Shown in pieces: positions 20,766 to 33,355 of a stretch of 64,000 nt of DNA (the first letter of the stretch is position 1; every line of letters starts with the position of its first letter). Made by a program: the position numbers and the translations under genes. The DNA is taken from the NCBI GenBank assembly GCA_963691705.1, contig OY829543.1:44958855-45022854 (forward strand), given 5' to 3'. The notes below the pieces were generated by a model. The model was not told the origin of the DNA, searched no databases, and saw nothing but the letters and a program-made list of their open reading frames with translations. This DNA comes from Viola odorata (lineage: Eukaryota; Streptophyta; Magnoliopsida; Malpighiales; Violaceae).

Positions 20766-23112
20766 CCGAAGGATTGGACAGAAAACAATGAGAAGGCCTT
20801 TCTAGAAATTATGTATGAAAAAGTGAAAAAAGATCCAAACGGAACGCCCAACTTTAAGTCAAGTGATTGGCAAAGTATTGATGATGAACTATTTTTAGCC
20901 ACTCGAGAAGGATATGGACCAGAAAGGATTACAGGAAAGTACAATCGTCTTCGTGCCAAGCATCGCCATTTTTCTGAATTATTAAAGCATGCTGGTGTCA
21001 CCTATAATTCAGATGTCAACGTTGTATTCGCTCGTGATGAAGTTTGAGAAATGTTCTCTACGGTAAAACTAACTTTAGATTAACTACTTTTAGTAAATAA
21101 TGATACTCTTGCAATCTTTAATTAACTCATACACTATGTTTTAAAATGCAGAAACACAAAAATTTTAAGGTATTTAGGAAGCAAGGATGCAAAAATTATG
21201 ATCTGCTTGGTAAAGTATTTAGTAAATTTACTGCCACTGGTCATCTTCATCATGCTTCTACCCAAGTACCCTATACGTCTGATGAAGAATGTCAAAATGA
21301 GGGGAAAAAATTTAATAAAGGGGTTCATGTTACTAGTGATGAGAAAAATGTTGCTGGAAGTTCTAAAGGAAAGCATGCCGCTATGGATTATGTTCCTCGT
21401 TGTACTTGTGTGAAGAAGGAGTCTAAGATAGAAAAATTGAATTCTTGCTTGGAATTATGGGCATCTTCTTTGACAGCTAAAACTGAAAGAGATTTGGCAA
21501 AAGCAGAGAGGTACAAAGTGATACGATTCTAGTTGCCTAGAATGCGCTTGAATGACGATTTAGTTCAAAGGTTTGAGATTGACGCGGAATTTGGTGGATA
21601 ACTCACTTGGGGACCTTTGACGGACGGCTAGTCGGCCTAGTTGTCGCCTAATGAGGTTCTCACAAAGAGATCTTGGATAGACTTGGTAATCGGCCACTTG
21701 GACGGACGTGATAGTCGGCCTCTTGGACGGATTTGATAGTCGATCATTTGACACCTTGTGATAGGTTGAATCGAGTCCACGATTCGCCGCAACTTCAATT
21801 TTACTTGCCTAACTCTTGGCTTGTGAAACCTAAGGGAAAGCACAAGGTTCTCTCACAAGAACAATTTGAGAAACTCTCTCGAAATTCTATTATCAAATCA
21901 GGAGTGATTTACAATGAGCACAAAAGGCTCTATATATAGGTGTTTTCCCAAGTACAAGTTTAACTATAACTATAAGTTCTAATTCTAACAGAAGTAGTGA
22001 TACTAAACTTATACAACTTAGAAGTTCAATTTAATAAATAACTCTAATAAATGAATAAACTAAATAATAAATATCTACAAATATTCCAGAAGCCTCCAGA
22101 GGTGATTCACACGGCTGGGCTTCAAGTTGATCCGCAATCCTCAAGTTGCACGTTGCCTTGCGCTCATACTATGCAACATAATGTTGACCAATGCTAACTT
22201 TTGATCCGCTTGTGCGACTGGGCTGAAACCTATCCCATTCGAAAGCTAACATCTTAAAATAGTAGACAGGGTCCAATCTTCCTAGTCTGGGACAAACTGG
22301 TCCGAAATATATCGAACGACGTTGACTGACGCGTTTTGAAGTCTTTGTCTGCGTAGGATTGCTGTCAGTAAAAATGTCTCTACCCATAACATCCAAACGA
22401 CTCATGCGTTGGAGCTGAAATTCGGTCACAATGTAGACAACATCCTGAGGTTTTAGAAACATGGTCGATCACATGATTCTGACTTGTGTAGCTCCGACTG
22501 GGTTCAGACAAAGTCGCATGTTCCTTCTGCGCCTAGAACCCTTGCGTGCAAGAATATCACCATGAACCATCCTGCAATCTACTCGTCCAAATTAGCTCAA
22601 ACTTGGACACGATCTTCCTAAGGCATCAATCGGTCTTGTATTTACTTTGGTTACCCTATTGAAGCCTCGCTTCCATGTCTTGGCTTAGTTGGATCTGAAG
22701 CCTTGTGCTAAACGCCTCCAAGCCACCTTCCAAGTCCTCCTTCGCCTAATGGCTCGATCCAGCAGCATCTCTTGCCCTATCTCCATATGTAGAGGTTGTA
22801 TTAACCTCACTAGTTGTTTCACAACGTCCTTGGCTCGAGGTATTCATTTGATTGGCCTTGGCCGCAAGGCGTGTGCGCATTGTGCGTGTGCTGGGGCTAG
22901 CCATGAGGCTAGGATCGTATCACAAAGGACGTACTCAAGAAGTTGTTAACCTTGATTTAGATCCATATTCTACTGATGACTGTATGAGTGTATTGGAGAC
23001 AATAGAGGAGATTTTCGACACTTCATACAACCGATCATTGGAAAATTTTCAAGATCCAGATTGGAGAAGGATGTTTATAAAGATGCTCTTCATAGAAATC
23101 ATTTTTGGCTAA
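20766..23112 (+). pseudogene. PIF/Harbinger Myb/SANT-like protein gene (ORF1), interrupted by a solo LTR
   Basis: Exon 1 (about 20766-21062) encodes DWTENNEKAFLEIMYEKVKK, then WQSIDDELF and YNRLRAKHRHFSELL, the Myb/SANT-like (Myb_DNA-bind_3) fold. A stop at 21045 stands where Trp is expected (DEVWEMF). An intron ends at the AG before 21152. Exon 2 runs to 21518, where the LTR enters. After the second CAAAG the frame resumes exactly and continues to TAA 23110-23112 with DDCMSVLETIEEI and FQDPDWRRMFI, the usual C-terminus of these proteins. In related elements this protein binds the transposase and transposon ends. The upstream start is missing (TGA at 20763). Confidence 0.8.
21519..22922. repeat. 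Solo LTR (or unrecognised short LTR element), TGATACGAT family, copy 1
   Basis: 1404 bp bounded by TGATACGATTCTAG and CTAGGATCGTATCA and flanked by a perfect 5-bp duplication CAAAG (21514-21518, 22923-22927). TG...CA ends and a 5-bp duplication indicate an LTR inserted by a retrotransposon integrase. It resembles the element at 45765-46631 in its ends and interior (CAAGGTTCTC...AGAACAATT, AACTTTTGATCC...GAAAGCTAACATCTT). No coding sequence. Removing it restores the ORF1 frame. Confidence 0.85.
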
Positions 23113-23623
23113 TTTTTAAAAAATAAGTGTACCGTAGGTTATTGATTTCCAAGACATTTGTTTTATCTTTTTATTTATTGATCGTGATGATGAACTAGTT
23201 TGGTGAAATTTTGAAAATTTATGATCTTTAATTTATTATTATTATTATTCATATTATTTTATTGCTCATATGGTAATTAATTTTAATATTATAAATGCAG
23301 ATATAATGACAGGATATTTGAGTGGTAACTTTGAGTTACACTCATCTAGCAGTGATAGTTCATCTTCTGGTGGTGATGATATACTTGATTTATTTGTGCT
23401 TAGAGTTGTTTTGAGCTACAAGAAATCATTTATTGATAGAGTCCTTTGTAGGACATCTATACTTAGCGAAAAGTAGTATATACTTGAAGTTTTAGTTGGG
23501 AATCCAGCAAGATGTTATGAAAGCTTCCGTATGAAACCACACGTATTTAGAAACTTATGTGATAAGCTAAAAATAATGCAATTATTGACAGATTTAAGAT
23601 CACAATTGTCAAACTTTAAAGAT

Positions 23624-25032
23624 AATTAAAAATTCTCTCTAAAACTCTCTCATCTCTTTCTCCTTTTTATGGTTTTGTTTGGGCTGCCGCCGACGCCAAC
23701 CCCCCCCCCCCCCTTTCCTTTCTTTTGTGTTTTTTCGTCTCCTTTTTTATCTGGTTTCTTTTCTCATTGGTTCTTCTCTTCGGATCTGTATTGAGATGGA
23801 GGTTGATGTTGGGTTCTAGTGAGGGAGGTGTTGGTTGGAGTGGTTTTTGTGGATCGAGACGGCCGTGGGAGACCGGCCGAGGGAGTGGTTGTGTAGGTGG
23901 CGGCGTTTCGTTGGTGTCTGGCCGAGGGGGATTGGCTCGGTGACTGTGGTGATGTGGTGTTGGCCGGGTCGGATTTGGGTCTGAGTTGCAGCGGTGGCCG
24001 GTGAGTGGATTTTTTGGGGCTATTTTCTCTGGTTTCTGAGTTGCAGCGGTGATTGGTGAGAGGTTGTGATGATCGAGGAGACGGTGCGGCGGTGGAGATA
24101 GTGGTTGGTGTCGAGATGGATATGTGGTGATGGTTGCCTATTCAGTTGGGTTGTGGTGTTGATCGTGGTTGGAGGAGTTTGCGCAGATCGGGAGGCAGCG
24201 TGGTAACAGCGGTGGGAGACCGACCGAGGGTGTGGTTGTGTAGGTGGCGGCGGCGTTTCGTTTGGTGTTTGGCTGAGGGGGATGGGCTCGGTGGCTGTGG
24301 TGATGTGGCATTGGCCGGTCGAATTTGGGTCCGAGTTGCAGCGGTGGCTGACAAGTGGCTAGCGAGTGGACTTTTCGGGTTTGTTTTTTTTATTTCTGAG
24401 TTGCAGCGGTGACTAGCGAGAGGTTGTGAGGATCGAGGAGATCGTGCGGCAGTGGAGATGGTGGTTGGTGCTGAGATGGATGCGTGGTGATGGTTGTCGA
24501 TTTGGTTGGGTTGGGGTGTTGATCGTGGTTGGAGGAGTTTGCGCAGATCCGGAGGCAGTGTGGTGATGACGGTGGGAGATCGATCAAGGGTGTAGTTGTG
24601 TCGGTGGCGTGGGTGTGGTGGCGCCAGCAGTGGTAGTGTTTGTTGATGGTCGGCCGAGTTGGATGGATTCGGTTGTGGTGTGGACGGCGGTGACGAGTCT
24701 GGTTCTGGTGATTCCGGTGGGTGAAGCGGTCGGGTTATAGAGCAACGGTGAGGAACGATGTCGGCAGCAGTGGAGCATGGGGTGGCAGTGATGAAGAAGA
24801 AGAATTAAGATTATTTTTTTTAGGGTTTAGGTTTGGGCTGCTAGAAGAGTAGCTTGAGCTTGGGTCTTGAGAGTGGCTTGCTTAATTTGGTTAGTTGTTA
24901 TTTGGGCCTTGAGCGATGCCTGTTGTCTATAGAGCCAGTTTGTTTGGTTCGGGTCTCTTGTTTTTGGTTCGTGTTCTCTATGGTCATTTTTTATAACCCT
25001 ATTAATACATATATCTGCCTATTAAAAAAAAA
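23624..25032 (+). mobile_element. Poly(A)-tailed retroposon insertion, G/T-rich, no coding function seen
   Basis: The insertion ends in a 13-14 base poly(A) run (to about 25035). A short direct repeat AAAGAT flanks it (23618-23623 and 25033-25038). The transposase frame continues on either side, so it arrived by target-primed retroposition. The interior begins with a CT-rich tract, has a C13 run at 23700-23713, then two to three diverged repeats of about 350 bp (starts near 23870, 24205 and 24565) built on GTGGGAGACCGNCCGAGGG and GAGTTGCAGCGGTG. It could be a non-autonomous L1 derivative; no reverse transcriptase is present. Confidence 0.6.
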
Positions 25033-25149
25033 AAAGATGTAAGCTTTGAGGAAGGTGTAGCAATGGGGTTAACAATTTGTGTCATGGAACAAAACAAAGA
25101 ATTGTAGCAAAACGATTTCAGCGCTCTCTAGAAATCATGCATTGGTGGT

Positions 25150-26614
25150 TGATTGATGCTTAATTCCATGTGTTTCTACCGCTTTAAACTACCTTGTTTG
25201 TGATATAAACAATCTTTTTCACGTTAATTTGGTTTCTTTTGGAGGAATCTTGGGCAAGACTGGTTTTGGAAGAAACGGGTGCTTAAGCGACAGAATGGCA
25301 ATCTTAGCCGCATGTCTCAGCTAAGATTGCAGGATAGAGGCGTGCTGACCATGGACTCTAGGAAGGCGGATCAGATCAGGAAGCCAACTGGCTGTTGCAT
25401 CCATTTGAAGAAATCTCGAATGTATTTATTTGAACAAAAACAATTAGTCATTATCTTGTTATTTATTTTGCGTTTTGAATTTAAACAATTGAGATTTTTA
25501 TCCCTATCTTTTAGTTAATTTGAAGTGATGAGTTTGGAAAGGAACATGATTGGTGGGGACTCTAACCTTGTTAAAGGTTAGGGAAGGCTGTCAATTACGA
25601 GAGCTTCCATCTTCTTCTCTTTTGGGTTTTGTAAACATTCGCTCTGTGAATTCATTTTTGAATATCACAGACTTTAATTCTATTTTATGTTCTTCAATTA
25701 TTCTTTTACTTCCTTGATTAATATGTTTAGTAGCTAAACACCTAATTCTTGGTAAGGGTTGAGTGAGCATACTTGTGATTCGTGAGACTGAATCGTTCTT
25801 AATTATCCTCTCGTTTGTATTCAATTCGAGTTCTGTTTTAACAAACCGGTTCCCGTCTAGGCTAAGACTTGATCGATCTTAGGCAAGATGACGAATTTGC
25901 AGCCAGTCACTAAGGGGACGAGCGAAACCGAAGTGACGAAGTAGACAGCTAACCTCGCGGGGGTTAGTGAGCTTGAATTGATATAGGCCTAACCAGATTG
26001 ACAACCTAGGGCTCCGAGTTGGGAGTAGCTTGGCCTAGACTCTGTCTTTCCCTACGCCATTGAGAAAACGCATGTGCCTCAAGCCAACAGCCAATTGGAT
26101 AAACCCTTTAGCCAGCAAGGTGTCCACTGGCCAAGATCACTAGGAAAGGGGGTACCCTCCAAGTGATTTGAATAGGAGGAAAGTAGGATTGGAAAGGGGT
26201 TCCTCCCAATCTATAGCAGAGTTACAAAGGGGAAGGAGAAAATCTAAAGTCAATGATCGATTAAACAAGTAAAGTGCTCACGAATTCGCCCTTGCCAGGA
26301 ATTTACCTCACGAAAGTTCCAACCAATCTCAGCCATCAATCTTAGCTAAGATTCACTTCTGCCTAAGATTGTTTCCTTTATTTTATTTTTGCTTGTCCTC
26401 TTTTACGCTTTGTTTATCTTAATTGCAGGAACAAAAAACCCTCAACTCCAGTGACGAGGAAGTCGAGTCAAGACTCCAATACACCACCAAGATCTTTGTG
26501 GACGAACCTCTTATCGCAATCTACGAGTCCCTTGTGGACGAGTGATAAGTTATATTCCTACCCCATTTTCTATATCTTTTTACAACTAAATTTGATGCCC
26601 TCGACACGCAATCA
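25150..26614 (+). repeat. 5' LTR of the Athila-type element
   Basis: 1465 bp, starts TGATTGATGCTTAATTCC and ends GACACGCAATCA. It contains a perfect 16-bp palindrome AATCTTAGCTAAGATT (26338-26353) and a hairpin with AATCTTAGC/GCTAAGATT arms (25300-25328). A chance 64-codon ORF overlaps its end and is not a gene. Confidence 0.93.
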
Positions 26615-26616
26615 AA

Positions 26617-26638
26617 TTTTTGCGTCGTTGCCGAGAAT
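26617..26638 (+). other. Primer-binding site, tRNA-Asp-like
   Basis: TTTTGCGTCGTTGCCGAGAA just after the LTR resembles the TGGCGCCGTTGCCGGGGA primer site that is common in Athila elements and complementary to tRNA-Asp, with several mismatches from decay. Confidence 0.6.
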
Positions 26639-26690
26639 CTTTTGACGGTGTATTTTGTAGTTTTGTTTTTATTTTTGTCTTTCGCAGTTG

Positions 26691-28493
26691 ATGACTAGGT
26701 CCTCAAAGGAAGAACTACTACCTTTGAATCCAGAACTCACAAGGACCTAAACTCAAATCAGAAAGGAAGCTAAGAGGAAATTCGTTGGTGAATTTTCGAA
26801 AACACAATCAGAAACTGATTCCAGCAGCAGTCTAGGCCACGATTCAGGCCCAGCTGAGAATCCAATACCAATCATGGAAGAAAACCAAGAAGAACAGATG
26901 ATGAGGGAACGAAACAGAGGGGCAGAAAGAGTAACCTACTCCTGTATTAATCTAGCCCCTTTGGCTAATGATTGGTCTATCAAAACGAACATCATAGCCA
27001 ACTTAACCAAGTTCCATGGCCACTCAAATGAGAATCCATACAACCATTTGAGGAACCTTCACCTCCAATGTGATACTCTAAAACCATTGGGAGTATCAAT
27101 CGAGAGGGCCAAACTGAAAGCATTTCCATGGTCCCTTGAAGACTCAACTAAGAATTGGTTCTATAGCTTACCACATAACACTATCACGACGTGGGGAGAT
27201 ATGTCTGCTGCCTTCCTAAATAAGTATTGGAACGCGACTAAGGTAGGGTTAGCCAGAAAGAACCTAGTATCCATTCAGCAAAAGGGAGGAGAAAGCTTGA
27301 GCGAATACCATCAGAGGTTTAGAGATCTTCAAGACATCTGCCCTACCCATGAAGTGGCTGACCATCTCCTAATCCAATATTTCTATGATGGAATGTGTGT
27401 GAAGGATAAAGAGAGAGTAGATGCAGCCGCTGGAGGAGCACTTCAAGATCTTACGCCAACAAGAGCCAAACTACTTCTCCAAATGATGGCCGACAATTGC
27501 CAAAATAACACCTCCTCAGAGAGAAATTGCATACCTTCCTCTTTGAATGCTATAAATGTTGAAAATAAGTTTGATAAGATCACTAACATTTTGATGAATC
27601 TTTCTACAGGTACCACATCTCAGGTACAAACTACAGTAGCAGCAGCCAATCCTATGCCCTCCATTTGTGGAATTTGCCAACAATTAGATCATCCCACCCA
27701 TAGTTGTTACGTGGTGGAACAGCCGGGAGATCCAGCTCCAGTCTCGGTCAACGCGGCATATGGTTACAACCAAGGGCAACCTAGATTCCCTCATGAAAGT
27801 AACCAATACTCTTGGAGACAACATCCCAATCTAAGGTGGAGACAAGATCCGCCTCAGTCTAGCCAACCAAATCAACAACAACAATACCACCAACAGCCAC
27901 AACAGTCTCCCATAAATTTCCAACACTTTGTACCCAGACCACCTGGAGCAAATCAATCAAATGTCCCAATGTTACCTCCTGCACCTCAACCACTTAAGAT
28001 TACCGGAGTTCCTATAGAAGACACATTGTAAAAATTCATGCAGGCAACTCAATCTAGCCTTGCTGAAATGCAAAAAGCTACTCAGTCTAGTATTGTTGAG
28101 ATGCAGAAACAAATAGGCCAGCTCACCCAACAAATCCAGCAGCCAGGAACAAGTGGAAAATTACCTTCCACCACCGAGGATAACCCTAGGCACAACGTAA
28201 GTGCTATTCATCTTAGGAGTGGAAGTGTTCTGCCTGAACGAAAGGGTGCGAAATCAGACCAGGAGGTACGTAATCATTCATTTGGGGATGAGGATGTCGA
28301 TGTGGATGAAGAAATTCAAGCAGAAGCTCAACCGGAACCAATCTTGGCTAAGACTGAGACTAAGACTGATATTCCAGTCCAATCACAACAGCCGATCTTA
28401 GCTAAGCCATTGGCTAAGACTGATGAGCAGAGTTTAAAACCTCTGGAAATAGTAGATATTCCACCTCCTTATCCTCCCAAATCTTCTAAATAG
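26691..28493 (+). pseudogene. gag of the Athila-type element
   Basis: The frame opens at ATG 26691, is interrupted by TAA 26748, and resumes from about 26874. The capsid-like core includes DNPYNHLRNL-type text, WFYSLPHNTITTWGDM and FLNKYW...SLSEYHQRFRDLQDICPTH. A Cys-His cluster CGICQQLDHPTHSC near 27668 is the zinc knuckle (CX2CX4-5HX4C). A Gln/Pro-rich tail follows. TAA at 28029 and TAG at 28491 break the link to the protease; the frame itself is never shifted. Gag would form the particle that packages element RNA. Confidence 0.85.
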
Positions 28494-28520
28494 AAGAAAT
28501 AAGACGAAGCTAAAGAATTC

Positions 28521-30940
28521 ATGAGCATTTTTGGCAAAGTGGCGGTGAATATTCCTATGCTAGATTTAATTTCTAAAGTACCTTCTTACGCAAGATTTTT
28601 GAAAGAACTTTGCACTAACAAAAGGAAACTTGCAGGTGTTGAGAGAGTGAATCTTTTGCACAATGTTTCTTCAGTACTTCAAAGCAAACTACCGGAAAAA
28701 TGTGGAGATCAAGGAACCTTCACCATCCCTTGTAAAATTGGGAACAAAACGGTGGAAAATGCCCTTTGCGATTTAAGGGTTGGGATCAACGTGATGTCCT
28801 TAAAGGAATACGAAGCATTGCAAATGGGACCCATGAAAGAGACACAAGTGGTAATTCAACTAGCTGACTGAACCGTGATCCATCCTAAGGGTTTGGTAGA
28901 GGACGTTCTCGTCCAAGTCAATAACTTTATATACCCTGTGGATTTTTATATTGTTGAAATGGATTCTGATTTACCTTCTTGTACCACTGATGTGCTCTTA
29001 GGTAGACCTTTCCTTAGGTCGGCTAGAGCAAAGATAGGCGTTTATGAAGGTAGTATTATTTTGAAATTCTTTAGGAGCACGATTAAGTTCTACATGAAGG
29101 AGGGATTAAATTATCATAATGAGACACATAGTGTTAATTTTATTAATATCTTATACCCTATTGAAGAAGAGACTGCAGATTTAAATGCTACTGACCCACT
29201 TGATTTTGTCTTAAGCAGAAGTGTCTCAGCTAAGACGCTGGAAGAAATGGAAGACCGAGTAGGGAACCGAGAAGATCTTAGGGAGATCTTAACGGATCTT
29301 CATGAGACTGAACCAGTGAAGGAAACCATGCCTTGCCCATTGTTTAGCATGTCTAACTCTAAGGTCTTACCATCTATTGTGCAGGCACCCGAGCTTGATC
29401 TTAAGGAATTGCCAGAACACCTTAAGTATGCCTATCTAGGCCAAGACAAAACTCTCCCAGTAATAATCTCAGCTAAGCTTTCTAGCGAAGAAGAGACAAG
29501 ATTGACAAGCGTTTTGAAGGAACATAAAGAGGCTATTGGATGGACCTTAGCGGACATCAAGGGTATATCCTCAACCATTTGCACCCACAAAATTCATGTG
29601 GAAGAGGATAAGAAAACTATTAGACAACCCCAAAGGAGGCTAAACCCTCCGATGATGGAAGTTGTCAAGAAAGAAATCATTAAATTACTTGATGCTGGAA
29701 TTATATACCCAATCTCTGATAGTTCATGGGTTTCCCCTATGCAGGTTGTGCCTAAAAAGACAGGTATTACCGTGACTGAAGGTGAAGATGGAGTAAAGAG
29801 AACCACAAGAATTCAGAATGGATGGAGAGTCTGCATAGACTACCGCAGACTTAACCAAGTCACGAGGAAAGATCACTTTCCATTACCATTCATTGACCAA
29901 ATGGTGGAAAGATTGACTGGGAAGTCCCATTACTGTTTCTTGGACGGTTATTTGGGATTTCATCAAATCCCAGTGGCATTAGAAGACCAAGAGAAGACGA
30001 CATTTACATGTCCCTTCGGAACCTTTGCGTATAGGAGGATGCCATTCGGATTGTGCAATGCGCCGGCTACCTTTCAAAGGTGTATGGTTAGTATCTTTTC
30101 AGACTATGTAGAAAAAGGTATAGAAGTGTTTATGGATGACTTCACCGTCTATGCTGATAATTTTGATAAATGCTTAACGACACTGAAACATGTTCTGAAA
30201 AGATGTGTGACCACTACTCTTGTTCTTAACTATGAAAAATGTCATTTCATGGTCGAACAAGGTATTGTCCTAGGTCATGTAGTTTCTAAGAAAGGCATAG
30301 AAGTTGACCAGGCTAAGATTGATGTTATCAAAACCTTGCCTTACCCCTCATGCGTACGTGAGGTTAGAAGTTTTCTAGGCCATGCAGGATTCTATCGCAG
30401 GTTTATTAAAGACTTCTCAAAGATTGTGGAGCCGATGTGCAAACTATTACAAAAAGAAGTGGACTTCAATTTTGACGAATCTTGTCGAGAAGCGTTTGAC
30501 AAGATTAAAGAGAAACTCACATCAGCCCCAATCATCCAAGCACCAGATTGGAACCTGTCATTCGAATTGATGTGTGATGCTAGTAACTCAGCTTTTGGTG
30601 CGGTTCTAGGGCAGAAAATTGGTAGAGATCCACACGTGATCTACTACGCCTCTAAGATGCTTGACGACGCACAAAAGAACTATACCACAACCGAGAAGGA
30701 ATTGTTCGCAATAATCTTTGCATTGGACAAATTCAGATCATATTTGTTGGGAATAAAAGTCATGGTCTTTTCAGACCATGCGGCCTTGAGGTATCTTTTG
30801 ACAAAAGAAGAATCTAAGCTAAGACTGATTCGCTGGGTTTTACTTTTGTAGGAATATAACTTGGAAATCAAGGACAAAGCGGGAAAGAAAAACTTAGTCG
30901 CCGACCACCTCAGTAGGTGCTTTGTGAAGACGGATTGAGA
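28521..30940 (+). pseudogene. Protease, reverse transcriptase and RNase H of the Athila-type element
   Basis: Same frame as gag. The retropepsin-like region spans 28700-29100, with CDLRVGINVMSL at the active site (Asp retained, usual GAS/GSS changed to RVG) and VLLGRPFLRSARAKI. TGA 28869 breaks it where Arg/Cys is expected. RT motifs: WVSPMQVVPKKTG, WRVCIDYRRLNQVTRKDHFPLPF, FLDGYLGFHQIPVA, MPFGLCNAPATFQRCM, VFMDDFTVY (FMDD at about 30130). RNase H: FELMCDASNSAFGAVLGQK (first Asp), YTTTEKELFAIIFALDKF (Glu), FSDHAALRYLL. TAG 30849-30851 (Gln expected) and TGA near 30936 end it. Confidence 0.88.
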
Positions 30941-30997
30941 ACCAATCAGAGATGACTTTCCAGACGAACATCTATTTGCCGTCCAGGTAATTAGACC

Positions 30998-32840
30998 ATG
31001 GTTTGCTACCTAGTCAATTTCTTAGCCACGGGTAAACACCATGGAGACCTAACGGCTCAAGAAAAGGTTAAGATTAAGCACGACAGCAGGTATTTCGTTT
31101 GGGATGATCCTTATCTTTGGAAAATTGGATCTGATCAGTTGATTAGAAGATGCATTCCTGAAACTGAAATCCCATCTGTTTTGAGATTTTGTCATTCTTA
31201 TGCATGTGGTGGACATTTTGGAGCTAAGAGGACAGCCTTAAAAGTCCTAGAGTCAGGATTTTATTGGCCTACTCTATTTCATGATAGCTATTTATTTTGT
31301 AAGACATGCTCTGAATGCCAAAAAATAGGAAACATAAGCGCTAGAAATCAAATGCCCATGAATGTTATATTAAATTGTGAGATTTTTTATCTATGGGGTA
31401 TTGATTTCATGGGACCATTTCCTATGTCGGATGGAAAACAATATATATTGCTTGCTGTGGATTACGTGTCTAAATGGATAGAAACTAAGGCAACTAGGAC
31501 CAATGATGCAAGAACTATTGTTTCATTTTTGAAAACTAACATTTTGAACAGATTTGGCGTGCCTAGGGGAATCATTAGCGACCGAGGCACGCATTTTTGC
31601 AATAGTATTATTGTTTCGCTCTTCAGGAAGTATGGTGTAACCCACAAAGTCTCCACTGCATATCATTCTCAGTCAAATGGCCAAGCGGAGGTATCAAACA
31701 GGACAACAGCGGCGTAGATTTAATGCAGAACAGCCAACCAGAAAACCACCCAGTAGCTGAATCGTTTTCAGTTAGGCTAAGAATACCTCCAATGGAAAAA
31801 AGACAAAGGGCGCATTAAAGAAGAAGAACAGTTGTTTATTTTGTAAGACATGCTCTGAATGCCAAAAAATAGGAAACATAAGCGCTAGAAATCAAATGCC
31901 CATGAATGTTATATTAAATTGTGAGATTTTTTATCTATGGGGTATTGATTTCATGGGACCATTTCCTATGTCGGATGGAAAACAATATATATTGCTTGCT
32001 GTGGATTACGTGTCTAAATGGATAGAAACTAAGGCAACTAGGACCAATGATGCAAGAACTGTTGTTTCATTTTTGAAAACTAACATTTTGAACAGATTTG
32101 GCGTGCCTAGGGGAATCATTAGCGACCGAGGCACGCATTTTTGCAATAGTATTATTGTTTCGCTCTTCAGGAAGTATGGTGTAACCCACAAAGTCTCCAC
32201 TGCATATCATTCTCAGTCAAATGGCCAAGCGGAGGTATCAAACAGAGAAGTCAAGTCAATCTTAGCTAAGACAGTTGGCTTAGATCGGCGAGATTAGAGC
32301 CAAAGGCTGGATGATGCGTTATGGGCATACATGACTGCTTACAAATCTCCCATAGGAATGACTCCTTACAAATTGGTGTATGGGAAAGCATGTCACCTGC
32401 CAGTAGGTATGCAACATAGAGCTTATTGGGCAATTCGGAAATGCAATCTAAGGTACGACCAAGCAGGTGAGGAAAGGAAACTCCAAATCCACGAAATAGA
32501 AGAATTGAGGAATCAAGCATATGATAACCAGCTCTTAGCTAAGATCAGGATGAAGACATACCATGACAGCAAGATTGTTGAGAAGAATCTCCAACTTGGG
32601 GGAAAGTCCTTCTTTACAATTCGTGATTTAAGCTCTTTCCAGGTAAGCTTAAAACCAAATGGGAAGGTCCATATGTTATCACTAATATCTACCCTCATGG
32701 TGTAGTGGATATTAGGAATGAAAAGATAGGGATTGTGTTCAAGGTCAATGGACAGCGACTCAAACCATTCCTAGAAGGATTTCCAACGTTTCAGGAAAAT
32801 CAGGCGATTGAAGCCCCACCTGAGATGCATTAAAAGAACA
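30998..32840 (+). pseudogene. Integrase of the Athila-type element, with an internal duplication
   Basis: Starts one frame away from RT, so a frameshift lies near 30990. The H2C2 zinc region (HSYACGGHFGAKRTALKVLESGFYWPT...CKTCSEC) is at about 31190-31318; the DDE core has GIDFMGPFP (31397), ISDRGTHF (31573) and [12 protein letters not shown] (31668). The core is then repeated at 31835-32245 after 133 bp of unrelated sequence, so the first copy ends in a false tail (TTAA, stop 31715). The C-terminal part (LWAYMTAYKSPIGMTPYKLVYGK) follows the second copy. TAG 32295 replaces an expected Trp codon. Confidence 0.85.
31291..32245. repeat. 411-bp direct duplication around a 133-bp filler in integrase
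   Basis: 31291-31701 and 31835-32245 match over 411 bp; I found a single difference (ATTGTTTC versus GTTGTTTC). The 133-bp filler 31702-31834 is unlike anything else in the element; I could not trace its origin. Confidence 0.92.
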
Positions 32841-33355
32841 GCAAAGTCATGTCTAGGACTATAACTAGGGCGCTACATGGGAGGCAACCCATGCTTTTTA
32901 TTTTTTAGTTCTCTCGAATAAATTTATTGTTCAAATTTTGCCCAGTACCACTGATTGATTTTCTCTTGCTGAAATTTTCAGGGAGTTTGTGGAAATTTTC
33001 TGGAGTAATTTTGAGGAATTAAGTGTGGTAAGGAGTATATTTGATCTTAGCCACATTTTATTCAGCCTTGGGCTGATTGACACTCGGAGAAAAAGGAAGA
33101 AAAGAGAAGGTAGCGTGTTTAATGGAGGAGAAAAAATGAGGGATAACGGACAAATTTTTGAAATTATTAATTATGATTTGGAAATTAATTTTTTCCAAAT
33201 TTTAATTAATAGTTATCTTTGAAGAATCAATCTCCTTACCTCCCACAAACACAAAATCCCTAAAATCTCGCCCTCTCCCTCTTATCTCTCAAATCACCTC
33301 AGCTAGAATCCTCCACTTCCCCTACTTTTACTCCACGATTCAATCAACATTTAAC

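Noticed and set aside
20766..21530. Myb/SANT-like ORF as a host transcription-factor gene
   Set aside because: It lies directly upstream of a PIF/Harbinger transposase on the same strand, as in known autonomous elements, and is broken by stops and an LTR.
24142..24778. Pro/Thr/His-rich minus-strand ORFs
   Set aside because: They come from the G/T-rich repeats of the retroposon read backwards; composition only, no conserved motif.
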